Shown: positions 34,581 through 43,874 of the stretch, in pieces
Numbering within the stretch: the first letter of the stretch is position 1
Layout: each line of letters begins with the position of its first letter
Source of the DNA: Chloroflexota bacterium
Lineage (GTDB): Bacteria; Chloroflexota; Dehalococcoidia; UBA2979
Reading direction: 5' to 3'
Assembly (NCBI GenBank): GCA_947479915.1
Contig: CANKAU010000006.1
Coordinates: 40,343-104,342 of the forward strand
Length of the DNA stretch: 64,000 nt
Translations under genes and position numbers: made by a program
Notes under the pieces: generated by a model
Told to the model about the DNA's origin: nothing
The model's database searches: none
What the model saw: only the letters and a program-made list of their open reading frames with translations

Positions 34581-35182
34581 CCCTCGGTCAGCGCCTCCAG
34601 GTGGCAGCGGTCGTTCAGCGCCACCAGCACCGGCCCGCGCTCCGACCACTCCACCACGTTCAACGCCGCGTGCTGCAGCGGCACGCGCACGCCCTGCTCC
34701 AGCGGGAGGCCGAGCACGTGCTGGATGGCGTGGGTGATCGTGCCCGCGTGACTCACACAAAGCGCCACGTCGTCCCGGTGCCGTTCGAGCAGCAGCTCGA
34801 TCCCGGTCGCGACACGCGCTCGCACATCGTCGCCGCGCTCCGCGCCGGGGATCGCGTCCGCCCAGCGTGCGCCCTCGCCCAGCGTCCAGCGCCGCCGCAC
34901 CTCCGGCCACGCGAGTCCCTCCGCCTCACCGAGGCCCGCCTCGCGCAGCGTCTCGAGCACCTCGACCTCCAGGCCGAAGCGGGCCGCCGTCGGCCGCGCC
35001 GTGTCCTGCGCGCGTTGCAAGGTGCTGGCATAGACGGCGGTGATCGGGCGTGCCGAGAGCCGCTCGGCGAGCGCCTCGGCCTGACGGCGACCGAGGTCCG
35101 TGAGCGCGACGTCCATGCTGCCGGTGAACAGGCCCGCGGCATTCGCCTCCGACTGCGCGTGCCGCACGATGATCAACGTCAC
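34577..35182 (-). CDS. Histidine phosphatase (phosphoglycerate mutase-like)
   Basis: 201 residues. IIVRHAQSEANAAGLFTGSMDVALTDLGRRQA contains the phosphohistidine RHG-type motif (RHA here), and ALCVSHAGTI the second catalytic His. This fits broad-specificity phosphatases (PhoE/CobC-like) as well as PGM. GTG start overlaps the Nudix stop (GTGA); convergent with the Zn-ribbon gene by 4 nt. Confidence 0.86.
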   Translation of the reverse strand: MTLIIVRHAQSEANAAGLFTGSMDVALTDLGRRQAEALAERLSARPITAVYASTLQRAQDTARPTAARFGLEVEVLETLREAGLGEAEGLAWPEVRRRWTLGEGARWADAIPGAERGDDVRARVATGIELLLERHRDDVALCVSHAGTITHAIQHVLGLPLEQGVRVPLQHAALNVVEWSERGPVLVALNDRCHLEALTEG

Positions 35183-35763
35183 GCGCGCACCTCGGTTCTG
35201 TCGGGCGCGTCGATGAGTGCAAGGAAGCGTTCGAGCATCCGCGCGGTCGCGCCCCAGATGACGTACTCGCCGTAGATGAAGGCCGGGGTCGCCTCGGTGA
35301 CGCCGCCCCGGTCGACCGGGTACCACCCGCGCGCCTCGGACGAGCGCAGGAAGTCGAGGGGGATCGACAGCAGCTCGTGCACCTCGGACGCATCCAGCGC
35401 GAACTCGCGCGGCCCCAGCGACAGCGCCCCGGCGTAGGGGCGGATCCGGTAGCTCGAAGAGAACGTGAGCGCGTCGTCCAGCTGACCGAAGACCTCCACA
35501 TGGTCGCGCGGCACGCCGATCTCCTCCTCGACCTCGCGGAGCGCGGTGTCCAGCAGCGTGCCGTCCTGGGCGTGCCTCGTGCCGCCCGGGAAGCCGATCT
35601 CGCCGCTGTGCAGCGCGAGGGAGCGCGATCGCACCTGGAAGATCACGTGTTCGGCGCCATCCCGCTCGTGCAGCAGCACCATCACCGCAGAGTCGCGGAG
35701 TCCCTCAAGCGGGATCTCGGTGGGCGCATAGCCGGAGATCACCTGACGGATGCGGTCGCGCAC
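35179..35763 (-). CDS. Nudix hydrolase, CoA pyrophosphatase type (NudL-like)
   Basis: 194 residues. The CoA-pyrophosphatase signature FQVRSRSLALHSGEIGFPGG precedes the Nudix box (GGTRHAQDGTLLDTALREVEEEIGV). Likely cleaves CoA or acyl-CoA to phosphopantetheine and 3',5'-ADP. Upstream of the histidine phosphatase in a two-gene unit. Confidence 0.87.
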   Translation of the reverse strand: MRDRIRQVISGYAPTEIPLEGLRDSAVMVLLHERDGAEHVIFQVRSRSLALHSGEIGFPGGTRHAQDGTLLDTALREVEEEIGVPRDHVEVFGQLDDALTFSSSYRIRPYAGALSLGPREFALDASEVHELLSIPLDFLRSSEARGWYPVDRGGVTEATPAFIYGEYVIWGATARMLERFLALIDAPDRTEVRA

Positions 35764-35791
35764 AGCGCCTCCAACCGGGAGCGAGGGTGGG

Positions 35792-35868
35792 TGGTAGGCC
35801 CGCCTGGATTCGAACCAGGGACCGATCGGTTATGAGCCGACTGCTCTAGGCCGCTGAGCTACAGGCCC
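35792..35868 (-). tRNA. tRNA-Met(CAT), encoded CCA
   Basis: On the minus strand: acceptor GGGCCTG paired with CGGGCCT, D-arm GCTCAG...GAGC, anticodon stem TCGG-CTCATAA-CCGA giving anticodon CAT, T-arm CCTGG-TTCGAAT-CCAGG, discriminator A and an encoded CCA. CAT could also be tRNA-Ile2 (lysidine); the anticodon arm looks more like elongator Met. 77 nt including CCA. Confidence 0.9.
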
Positions 35869-35922
35869 GCACGCGCCTCATGGTACCAGTGACCACCGGA
35901 GAGGCACCCCGGCACCCTCGGG

Positions 35923-36348
35923 CTACGCGGCGCGCGTGCCACTCGGTACGGGCGGGGTGAGCGGCGCACCGGCCACCTCGACGAGCGTCGAGAGCAGATC
36001 GCGCCAGCCCGCGAGGCTCGCGGGCTTCTCCAGCGCATCCCGCGCCCCGCACGCGAGCGCGTAAGCGCGGTCGATGGAGGACAGCGCCGCCGAGAGCATG
36101 ACGATCGTCGCGTCCGGCCGCGCGGCGTGCATCCGCACCACGGTGTCGAACGACTCGACACCCGCGATGAGCCGGTCGACGAGGATCAGCGCGCCACGCG
36201 GTTGCCCCTCGAGCGCGCCCATTGCCCCGCCCGCCTCGTGACAGATCTCCACCGCGACATCGGGGGCAAGCGTGCGGAGCACGAGGCTCGCGATGCGCGC
36301 GTGGTCGAGGTCGTCATCGATGATCAGGACGGCCGGGATGATTCTCAT
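35923..36348 (-). CDS. Stand-alone response regulator receiver
   Basis: 141 residues, a single receiver domain with no output domain. The acidic pocket is LIIDDDLDHAR, the phosphoacceptor Asp is in LILVDRLIAG, followed by MLSAALSS and the conserved Lys in DALEKPAS. It overlaps the kinase-like gene upstream by 4 nt, so the two are co-translated. Output may go through protein-protein contacts. Confidence 0.85.
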   Translation of the reverse strand: MRIIPAVLIIDDDLDHARIASLVLRTLAPDVAVEICHEAGGAMGALEGQPRGALILVDRLIAGVESFDTVVRMHAARPDATIVMLSAALSSIDRAYALACGARDALEKPASLAGWRDLLSTLVEVAGAPLTPPVPSGTRAA

Positions 36349-37082
36349 GCGTTCTGTCCATCCGGGTGCGCGCGTGTCGGGGGCATCGTCAGGGGGAGCC
36401 AGAGGTGCACCCCGTCGTCCTCGACGGCGATGCGGCCGCCCATGCGCTCCAGCACGGTCTGTCCGGCGGCGAGCGCCTCTACCACGGTGCCCGCGTGCAT
36501 CTGGAGCGAGCCCGCGAGAGCAGCGAGCGGCGCCCCACGGACCTCGGCGAGCGCGTCGTCGAGGGGCAGGCGCAGCACGGCATAATCGTCGGTCAGTCGC
36601 ACCGCGATCTCGGCGGGGTCATCGCCGCACAAGCCGTCGATGATCTCGCGGACAGCGATCGGATCGGTGCTGACCACCTGGCTGCGGAGATCGACGTCGT
36701 CCGAGATGACGAGGTGGCCGCCGAGCAGCAGCCGCAGCGGCGCGCGGCTCGGCTCGAGCGGTCGGCGGCGCGCGCGAGAGACGGAGGTCAGCGCCTGCAG
36801 CATCCGCTCCAGGTCCTTCGCACCGTGCTGGAGAGCATCGAGAGCGATCAGGCCGCTGCTGGAGGATTCCTCGCGCAGGCGGTCGCCGAGCGACTCCTCG
36901 ATCAGCTCGCCGGCGAGCGAGAGGGTGAGGAGCGGCGACCGCAGGTCGTGGGACACGGAGTACAGGAGAGCCTCAACCAGGCTGCCGGCTCGATCGGCGA
37001 CGGGGGAGGAGTGTTCACGCTGACCTGGATCATCAACCCTCGGTCTGTTCTGGCGGCGCCCTACTGTACGCCTCGGGATCAC
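36345..37082 (-). CDS. Histidine-kinase-like protein with degenerate ATPase domain
   Basis: 245 residues. A clear HisKA dimerisation/phosphoacceptor helix, LLYSVSHDLRSPLLTLSLAGELIEE, near residue 40. The C-terminal half ends VLERMGGRIAVEDDGVHLWLPLTMPP like a HATPase_c domain, but the N box and the glycine-rich G1/G2 motifs (DxGxG, GxGxG) are not found. Probably cannot bind ATP normally; it may act as a phosphatase, scaffold or phosphotransfer partner for the adjacent receiver. GTG start uncertain; no good SD. Confidence 0.72.
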   Translation of the reverse strand: MIPRRTVGRRQNRPRVDDPGQREHSSPVADRAGSLVEALLYSVSHDLRSPLLTLSLAGELIEESLGDRLREESSSSGLIALDALQHGAKDLERMLQALTSVSRARRRPLEPSRAPLRLLLGGHLVISDDVDLRSQVVSTDPIAVREIIDGLCGDDPAEIAVRLTDDYAVLRLPLDDALAEVRGAPLAALAGSLQMHAGTVVEALAAGQTVLERMGGRIAVEDDGVHLWLPLTMPPTRAHPDGQNA

Positions 37083-37148
37083 CCTAGGGGACGCCCGTTC
37101 AGCGTCCTATCAGGGAATCCCCGGCGTTCGCCACGCGCCCCCTGACCC

Positions 37149-37502
37149 TCAGGCAAGCCCGAGCATCGGTCGGCCGCCGAGGATGTGCAAATGCAGGTGC
37201 GGCACGGTCTGTCCGGCATCCCGCCCCCAGTTCATCACCAGCCGATATCCGTCCGCGTCCAGCCCCTGCTCGCGGGCGACCTGCGTGGCTACCACGACCA
37301 TCCGCCCCACCCACGGCGCATCGGCCTGCTCGAGGTCGGCGGGCCCCGTCACGCCCTCGTGGCGCGGCAGCACCAGGATGTGCGTCGGCGCGGCCGGAGC
37401 GACGTCCCGGATCGCGACGAACTCGTCGTCCTCGTAGACACGGGTGCTGGGGATCTCATCGCGGAGGATCCGGGCGAATATGTTCTCGGGGTCGTAAGCC
37501 AT
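37149..37502 (-). CDS. HIT-family hydrolase (HinT-like)
   Basis: 117 residues. The triad is HLHLHILGG, the N-terminus NIFARILRDEIPSTRVYEDDEFVAIRDVAPAAPTHILVLPR, and the C-terminal NWGRDAGQTVPHLHLHILGGRPM is typical of HinT nucleoside phosphoramidases. AAAGGACG precedes the ATG. Confidence 0.93.
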   Translation of the reverse strand: MAYDPENIFARILRDEIPSTRVYEDDEFVAIRDVAPAAPTHILVLPRHEGVTGPADLEQADAPWVGRMVVVATQVAREQGLDADGYRLVMNWGRDAGQTVPHLHLHILGGRPMLGLA

Positions 37503-37539
37503 CGCACGTCCTTTCCCGGGGGATTCTAGGCGGACGCGC

Positions 37540-37545
37540 TATTCT
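37540..37545 (+). promoter_or_regulatory. -10 element of the MFS gene (leaderless candidate)
   Basis: TATTCT, then exactly 7 nt (CGGCCGC) before ATG 37553; no SD. Confidence 0.45.
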
Positions 37546-37552
37546 CGGCCGC

Positions 37553-38821
37553 ATGACCTCCCACGGCCCTGAGGGCGAGGCGGCAGCGGACACATCCCCG
37601 GACGCCCCGGGCCGCTTCGGCGCGCTCCGGTCGCCGGCATTCCGGCTGCTCATGGCCGCTGGCATGGCGATGCAGCTCGGCCAATGGATCCAGCGCGTCG
37701 CGCTGCTCTACGTCGTGTACGAGATCACCGGATCGGCGGTCGCCCTCGGCGCGCTCGGGTTCCTCACCAGCATCTTCGTCATCGTGCTGTCGCCGGTGGC
37801 GGGGATCGTGGCGGATCGCTTCGGCGCGCGGCGCGTGCTGATGTTCGCCGCGGTCGGTCAGGCCTCCGCCGCCAGCGTCCTCGCGCTCGCGGAGTTCTCC
37901 GACCACGCATCGATGCCCCTCCTGTACGCCGTGGGCGCGACGTTCGGCATCGGCCAGGCGCTGAACCAGCCGACGAGGAACCTGCTGGTCTACGACAGCG
38001 TGGGCCGTGACCGCCTCCGCAATGGCCTTGCCCTCAACGCGATGACCGGCGGCACGATGCGCATCATCGGCCCGACGATCGGCGGCCTCGTGATCGCGGT
38101 CGCCGGCGCGGGCGCCGCCTTCGGCTTGCAGGCGTTCCTGCTGATCGCCGCGGTGCTGCTGGTCTACGTGCTCCCGGTGGAGTCGAGGCGTGTCACGGGT
38201 GGGCCGGGCGCCTGGAGCGCCCTCGTCGGTGGGGCACGGCACCTTCGAGGCAACGCTTCGGTGCGACAGAACGTGCTGGTCGCGGGGCTGACCTCGGCGC
38301 TGGTCTATCCCTACCTGAACTTCATCCCGGTCTTCGCCGCGGAGAACCTCGGCGGGGGCGCGTCCGCGCAGGGCATCCTGCTCTCGGCGGGCGGCATCGG
38401 TTCGATGGTGGGGCTGTGGTACGTCATGGCGGGTCGAGGCGGCATGCGTTCGATGCTCTGGGCGAGCACGATCTACATGGCGTTCGTCACGGTGTTCACG
38501 CAGTCGACCAACCTGTGGCTCGGCTTCGGGCTGCTGATCGCGGCCGGCGTGGTGCACTCCGTGTACATGACGCTGAACCAGGCGCTGGTGCAGTTGAACG
38601 CGCCCGAGGAGTACCGGGCCCGCGTCATGGGCATCTACTCAATGATGAGCGGCTTCGAGCCCTTCAGCACGCTGGCCCTCGGCCCGTTGATCCAGGCCGT
38701 CGGCGTGTCGACGGCCACCGGCAGCGCGACCGGCGTCGCGATGCTCATCGCGCTATCGATGGCGGTCGGCGCGACGCTCAGCGAGCGACGGCGAGCGGCA
38801 GCCGCACCGGCCCGCGGATAA
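37553..38821 (+). CDS. MFS transporter (EntS/MFS_3-like exporter)
   Basis: 422 residues with about 12 hydrophobic helices. The N-terminal FGALRSPAFRLLMAAGMAMQLGQWIQRVALLYVVYEITGSAVALGALGF is typical of the MFS_3/EntS group, and the loop motif GIVADRFGARRVLM is the MFS motif A region. Substrate unknown; small-molecule efflux is likely. The 3' end overlaps the convergent P450 gene by 44 nt. Confidence 0.88.
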   Translation: MTSHGPEGEAAADTSPDAPGRFGALRSPAFRLLMAAGMAMQLGQWIQRVALLYVVYEITGSAVALGALGFLTSIFVIVLSPVAGIVADRFGARRVLMFAAVGQASAASVLALAEFSDHASMPLLYAVGATFGIGQALNQPTRNLLVYDSVGRDRLRNGLALNAMTGGTMRIIGPTIGGLVIAVAGAGAAFGLQAFLLIAAVLLVYVLPVESRRVTGGPGAWSALVGGARHLRGNASVRQNVLVAGLTSALVYPYLNFIPVFAAENLGGGASAQGILLSAGGIGSMVGLWYVMAGRGGMRSMLWASTIYMAFVTVFTQSTNLWLGFGLLIAAGVVHSVYMTLNQALVQLNAPEEYRARVMGIYSMMSGFEPFSTLALGPLIQAVGVSTATGSATGVAMLIALSMAVGATLSERRRAAAAPARG

Positions 38822-39992
38822 GGAACGTCCCGCCCATCTCCGCGTCCCCCGCCGCCTCGACGGATGGCCAGCGCGCGAGGATCTCGCGGAACGCGATCGC
38901 CGCTTCCACGCGCGCGAGCGGTGCGCCCACGCAGTAGTGGATCCCCTGCCCGAACGCGAGGTGCCGCGAGTCGTTCCGATCGAGGTCGAATGTGGCGGGC
39001 TCGGGGAACTGGTCGGGGTCGCGGTTGGCCGCCCCCGTCATCCCCATGACCACATCGCCCTTCGCCACCGTGCGGTCGCCGATCTGGGTGTCGCGTGTCG
39101 CGAAGCGCACGATGCCCTGCACCGGGCTGTCGTAGCGCAGCATCTCCTCGATCGCTGCGGGGATGCACTCGGGCGCCGCGCGCAACGCCACCATCGCCTC
39201 GGGGTTCGCGAGCAGCGTGCGCATCCCGGAGCCGATGAGGTTGGTCGTCGTCTCGTTGCCCGCGACCAGCAGGAGGATCGCGAACGCGAGCACCTCCGCG
39301 CCGGTCAGGCGGCGGCCCTCGCTCTCCGCGCTCACCAGCGCCGAGATCAGATCCTCGCGCGCGTGCTGCCGACGGTCGGTGATGTGCCCCTCGAAGTACT
39401 CAATGAGCTCCGCGGTCGCCGTGCGGATCGACTCGATCGTCTCGGGGCTCTGCATGATGTCAGTGGTCAGCGCGATGCGATCCGACCACGCCTTGAACTG
39501 CACGCGATCCTCCGGCGGAATGCCGAGGAGTTCCGCGATGACGATGACCGGCAGCGGCTGAGCGAGCCCTGCCATCAGGTCCCACTCACCGGTGTCGGGG
39601 GCCTCTGCGAGCAGCGTCGCCGTGATCTCCTCCATGCGCGGCCGGAGCGCCTCGACCGATCGAGGCGTGAACGCGCGGTTCACGATGCCGCGCAGGAACG
39701 CGTGCTCCGGTGGATCCGAGGCCAGCACGCTCCGCGTGTCGCCGAGCGGCGAGTTCGTGCGCTGCTCCGCGATCGCGGCGGCGATCTGGCCGCCCGCGTT
39801 GCGCGCGTCGCTGGAGAACGTCTCGTGGTCGCGCAGGACGCGCAGCACGTCGTCGTACTTCGTCAGGATCCACGCCTGGAGCGCATCGCTTCGATGAACC
39901 GGCTCGGCCGCGCGCAGGCGGTCCAGCTGCAGGTACGGGTTGCGCCGGTAAGACGGGACGAAGGGGTTGAAGATGACGGGAGTGTTCACCAT
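38778..39992 (-). CDS. Cytochrome P450
   Basis: 404-residue soluble bacterial P450. The I-helix is LLVAGNETTTNLI, the K-helix ExxR is EEMLRY, and the heme loop FGQGIHYCVGAPLARVEA has the Cys ligand. Resembles hydroxylases of the CYP107/CYP125-like class; the substrate is not evident. A separate ferredoxin and reductase are needed and are not seen nearby. Confidence 0.94.
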   Translation of the reverse strand: MVNTPVIFNPFVPSYRRNPYLQLDRLRAAEPVHRSDALQAWILTKYDDVLRVLRDHETFSSDARNAGGQIAAAIAEQRTNSPLGDTRSVLASDPPEHAFLRGIVNRAFTPRSVEALRPRMEEITATLLAEAPDTGEWDLMAGLAQPLPVIVIAELLGIPPEDRVQFKAWSDRIALTTDIMQSPETIESIRTATAELIEYFEGHITDRRQHAREDLISALVSAESEGRRLTGAEVLAFAILLLVAGNETTTNLIGSGMRTLLANPEAMVALRAAPECIPAAIEEMLRYDSPVQGIVRFATRDTQIGDRTVAKGDVVMGMTGAANRDPDQFPEPATFDLDRNDSRHLAFGQGIHYCVGAPLARVEAAIAFREILARWPSVEAAGDAEMGGTFLIRGPVRLPLAVAR

Positions 39993-40114
39993 GCCAGCGT
40001 ATCCCCCGGCCTGCCGCCTCGCAGCACCTATGCCTCATCGAGGTCGGCGCCCAGCGCGTCCATGACGCCCGTACAAATGCGGGATTGCACCGTGGTGAGG
40101 CGGTAGCTCGATGG

Positions 40115-40120
40115 TATCGT
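40115..40120 (+). promoter_or_regulatory. Extended -10 upstream of the ABC1 kinase gene
   Basis: TGGTATCGT: a TGn extended -10 with TATCGT, 55 nt before the GTG start. No obvious -35. Confidence 0.35.
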
Positions 40121-40175
40121 GGAACGTGACAGATCGCACAATCCATCAGGGGCTGTGCGCTGCCAAGGAGGCCAC

Positions 40176-41528
40176 GTGACTGCTGCCGCGACCCTTCCTG
40201 AGCTGACCCGCCGCCCCCCGACCGGCCGCATCGGCCGCACCGTCCCGATCGCCGCGACAATCATCCGGCTGTGGCTGCTCTGGCGCTGGCTGCGCCTGAA
40301 GCGATCCATCTGGGGTGCCGAGGCGATGACCGAGGCGACGCACCAGTTCCACCGCGCCGCCGCGCTCGCGGTGGTGCGCCGCGCCATCCGCCAGCAGGGT
40401 CTGATCATTAAGACCTGCCAGTTCCTCGGCAGCCGCGCCGACATCCTGATGGACGAGTACGTCCGCACGCTCTCGCTGGTGCACGACCAGGTGCCGCCGC
40501 GCCCGTGGCATGAGATGCGTCCAATCATCGAGCGGGAGCTCGGGATGACGCTCGCCGAGGCTTACGCGGAGTTCGACCCCCGGCCGATCGCCGCAGCCTC
40601 CCTCGCGCAGGTGTACCGCGCCCGCCTCCACGACGGCACGCCGGTGGCGGTGAAGGTGCAGTACCCGGGCATCGAGGACACCGTTCGCTGGGACCTCGAC
40701 GTCATCGAGCTTCTCGCAAACATCTGGGCGCGGCTTGAGACGGTGATCGACTTCCGCCCGATCGCGCAGGAGATGCGCCGCAACGCCCCGGAGGAAGTCG
40801 ACTTCTTCCACGAGGGCCACGCCGCCGAGGAAGTCGCGCGCCTGCTCGCCAGCCGCAACGACGTCGTCGTGCCGAAGATCTACTGGGAGCGCTCCTCGCG
40901 ACGCGTGCTCACCATGGACTTCATCGAGGGCATCAAGATCAGTGATGTCGAGACGCTGAAGGCGGCGGGCGTGGACACGGCGCAGGTCGCTGCGACGCTC
41001 ATCGACCTCTTCAACACGATGATCCTCAAGTTTGGGGTGTTCCACGCGGATCCCCACCCGGGCAACCTGTTCGTCATCCCGGGCGCGCCCGGCCAGCCCG
41101 CGAAGATCGCGCTGGTGGACTTCGGCCTGACGAAGATCATCCCGGAGGAGTTCCGCGCTCAGCTCATCGTCCTGACGAGCGCGATCGTCCAGCAGCAGCC
41201 GGAACTGATCACCGACACCATGACCGGCATGGGCTTCCGCACCCGCACCGAGGATTCCGAGACCTACAACGCGCTGGGCGAGGCCTTCCTGGGAGACGTT
41301 CTCCGCTCCGGCAAGCCCTACGCCGACCAGGAGATGGTCGCCGAGGTCAACGAGCGGCTGGGGCGCGTCCTGCGCAACAACCCGCTGGTGGACGTCCCCG
41401 GCGACGTCATCCTGATCGCGCGCGTCATGGGGCTACTGTCCGGCCTCGGCAAGACGCTGGATTCGCGGACGGATCTGCTCGCCGCGCTCATCCCGTACCT
41501 CGATCCCGACGCAGAGGTCGCCTCCTAG
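40176..41528 (+). CDS. ABC1/UbiB-family atypical kinase
   Basis: 450 residues. The Ala-rich loop RPIAAASLAQVYRARLHDGTPVAVKVQYPG, catalytic HADPHPGNLFV and DFGLTKIIPEEFR are intact. The UbiB-specific 'KxGQ' motif reads KTCQFLGSRADILMDEYVRTL, with Cys instead of Gly. The GTG start is fixed by a strong AAGGAGG 5 nt upstream. UbiB proteins influence quinone or isoprenoid lipid homeostasis; the role in this organism is open. Confidence 0.9.
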   Translation: MTAAATLPELTRRPPTGRIGRTVPIAATIIRLWLLWRWLRLKRSIWGAEAMTEATHQFHRAAALAVVRRAIRQQGLIIKTCQFLGSRADILMDEYVRTLSLVHDQVPPRPWHEMRPIIERELGMTLAEAYAEFDPRPIAAASLAQVYRARLHDGTPVAVKVQYPGIEDTVRWDLDVIELLANIWARLETVIDFRPIAQEMRRNAPEEVDFFHEGHAAEEVARLLASRNDVVVPKIYWERSSRRVLTMDFIEGIKISDVETLKAAGVDTAQVAATLIDLFNTMILKFGVFHADPHPGNLFVIPGAPGQPAKIALVDFGLTKIIPEEFRAQLIVLTSAIVQQQPELITDTMTGMGFRTRTEDSETYNALGEAFLGDVLRSGKPYADQEMVAEVNERLGRVLRNNPLVDVPGDVILIARVMGLLSGLGKTLDSRTDLLAALIPYLDPDAEVAS

Positions 41529-41602
41529 CGTCTGCGCCACTTGTTCCTGCGGCCCCTCGCGCTGACGCTGGATCGCGCGAGGGGTGCGAAAGGGCGGCAG
41601 GC

Positions 41603-43828
41603 GTGCATCGATTCGGCTTCACTGGCCGCCTCGCCGTCTGGAGCGCCTACCACCGGTCGAACGTGGTGCTGGCCTGGATCGCCGCGCTCGCGGTGACGCT
41701 CGTCCTCGCCGCGCTGTTCGGCGGCGACTTCCGGACCGACTACGAGTTCACCAGCCCCCAGGAGTCACAGCGCGCGCGGGACGTCCTGCGCGCTCTTCAT
41801 GGTGGCGATCAGCTCAACGAAATCATCCTCGTCCAGTCCCCATCGAGGCGCGCAACCGACCCTGACTTCCAGAAGCGCGTCACGGAGATCGTGCAGGACC
41901 TGCGCGCCCACCCCGAGTCCATCGACGCGAAGAAGACCGTCTCCTACATCGACCTGCCCGGCGGCGGTGGCCTGATGTCGGCCGACGGCCACGCCGCGCT
42001 GATCTCCACCCAACTCACGGGCGACCTCAACGGCTCCGCTGCGCGTCTTGCGGCGCTGCACGAAGTGCTCGCGAAGTACGACGCGCACGATGACTACCGG
42101 GTGCGCTCGGGCGGCGTGGCCTCCGTGAACGACGCGCTCAGCAACGCCGCCAGGCACGACCTGGCCGCCGAAGCCAACGTCCTGCCGATCGCCCTGCTCG
42201 TCCTGATCATCGTGTTCGGCGCCGTCGTGACGGCGCTGGTGCCCCTCGGCGTCGCATTCATCGCGATCGGCGTCACGTTCGGCCTCGTGACCGTGCTCTC
42301 GAACGTCTGGGAACTCTCGATCTTCGCGACGAACGTGATCTCCGGCATCGGGCTGGCCGTCGGCATCGACTACGTGCTGTTCATCGTCGCCCGCTACCGC
42401 GAGCAGCGACGCCTCGGCCAGTCGCAGGAGGAGGCGCTGGGCTACGCGGGCGACACCGCGAGCCGCGCGGTGCTCTTCTCCGGCGCGACGGTGGTGATCG
42501 CGCTTCTGGGCATGCTGATCGTGCCGAGTACCATCTTCCGGTCGTTCGCCATCGGTGCGACGGCGGTGGTGGTGGTCGCGGTGCTCGCCGCGCTCACGCT
42601 CCTCCCCGCCGTCCTCGGCATGCTCGGCCCGCACCTGAACGCGCTCGCCCTCCCGTGGTCGAGGGGTGCCGACTTGCCGGGCGGGAACCGGGGCTTCTGG
42701 GCGAGCATCGCTCGCTTCGTGATGTGGCGCGCACCGAAGATGGCGCTCTACTCCTCGCTCTTTCTCCTCCTGCTCACCGCGCCATGGCTCACGCTGCGCC
42801 TCGGCGCGTCCGGCGCCGGCGCCATCCCGGCGCGCTTTGAGACGCGACAGGTGTTCGATGTCCTCAATCGCGAGTTCTCGGGCGGCCTGCTCGCCCCCAC
42901 CTCGATCGTCGTGACCGCGCCCAACATCGGCGTGCCGGACGTGGCACAGTCGATCGGCAAACTCCAGATCGCGCTGGAGACCGACAAGTCCATCCGGCTG
43001 ATCGCGCCGATGGAGACCAGCCCCCGCGCGGACATCGCGGTGCTGACGGTCGCGCTGCCCGGCGACGGAACAAGTGACCAGGCACTATCGGCCCTCGATC
43101 GCCTGCGCGGGCAGATCATCCCGGCGGCGTTCAAAGACAGCAGCGCACAGGTCTCAGTGGGCGGCTTCACGGCGATGAACGCGGACTTCTTCGCAATCAT
43201 CCGCGCCTACACGCCGACGGTGTTCGCGTTCGTCCTCGGGCTGAGCTTTCTGCTGCTCCTGCTGATCTTCCGGTCGGTGGTCGTACCGCTGAAGTCGATC
43301 GTGATGAACCTGCTGTCCGTCGGCGCGGCGTACGGGGTGATCACCGCGATCTTCCAGCACGGCTGGGACGGCGGTCTGCTCGGCTTTCAGCGCACGCCCC
43401 GCATCGAGGCATGGGTGCCGCTGTTCATGTTCACGATCCTGTTCGGCCTGTCGATGGACTACCACATCTTCCTGCTGAGCCGGATCCGCGAACGCTTCGA
43501 TGACACCGGCGACAACGAGGATTCCGTGGCCTTCGGTCTGCGCTCCACGGCGAACATCATCACGGGCGCGGCGGTGATCATGGTCGTCGTGTTCGGCGGC
43601 TTCGCCCTTGGCGACCTGGCGATGATGCAGCAGATGGGCGTCGGCCTCGCCGTCGCGGTGTTCCTCGACGCGACGATCGTGCGCACCGTGCTGGTCCCCG
43701 CGACGATGAAGCTCCTCGGCGACCTCAACTGGTACATGCCGTGGTGGCTGGAATGGCTGCCGGATCTGCGCGTCGAGCGCCAGCCCGATCGCATGAACCC
43801 CGCGCGCCGCGTCCTGCGCGACGAGTAG
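41603..43828 (+). CDS. MMPL/RND-family transporter
   Basis: 741 residues. Two halves, each with a large extracytoplasmic loop and a block of about five helices, giving ~12 TM with the first near residues 22-42. MMPL signature segments are VISGIGLAVGIDYVLFIVARYREQRR and FTILFGLSMDYHIFLLSRIRERFDDTGDNEDSVAFGLRSTANIITGAAVIM, each with the conserved D-Y pair in the helix. Such proteins export lipids or hopanoids. GTG start. 74 nt after the ABC1 gene, perhaps the same transcript. Confidence 0.93.
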   Translation: MHRFGFTGRLAVWSAYHRSNVVLAWIAALAVTLVLAALFGGDFRTDYEFTSPQESQRARDVLRALHGGDQLNEIILVQSPSRRATDPDFQKRVTEIVQDLRAHPESIDAKKTVSYIDLPGGGGLMSADGHAALISTQLTGDLNGSAARLAALHEVLAKYDAHDDYRVRSGGVASVNDALSNAARHDLAAEANVLPIALLVLIIVFGAVVTALVPLGVAFIAIGVTFGLVTVLSNVWELSIFATNVISGIGLAVGIDYVLFIVARYREQRRLGQSQEEALGYAGDTASRAVLFSGATVVIALLGMLIVPSTIFRSFAIGATAVVVVAVLAALTLLPAVLGMLGPHLNALALPWSRGADLPGGNRGFWASIARFVMWRAPKMALYSSLFLLLLTAPWLTLRLGASGAGAIPARFETRQVFDVLNREFSGGLLAPTSIVVTAPNIGVPDVAQSIGKLQIALETDKSIRLIAPMETSPRADIAVLTVALPGDGTSDQALSALDRLRGQIIPAAFKDSSAQVSVGGFTAMNADFFAIIRAYTPTVFAFVLGLSFLLLLLIFRSVVVPLKSIVMNLLSVGAAYGVITAIFQHGWDGGLLGFQRTPRIEAWVPLFMFTILFGLSMDYHIFLLSRIRERFDDTGDNEDSVAFGLRSTANIITGAAVIMVVVFGGFALGDLAMMQQMGVGLAVAVFLDATIVRTVLVPATMKLLGDLNWYMPWWLEWLPDLRVERQPDRMNPARRVLRDE

Positions 43829-43874
43829 CGCCCCGCACGGATGGAGACCTCCCGACCGCGACGAGGCACCGTGC

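Noticed and set aside
36345-37082. Complete sensor histidine kinase
   Set aside because: ATP-binding boxes not found; called kinase-like instead.
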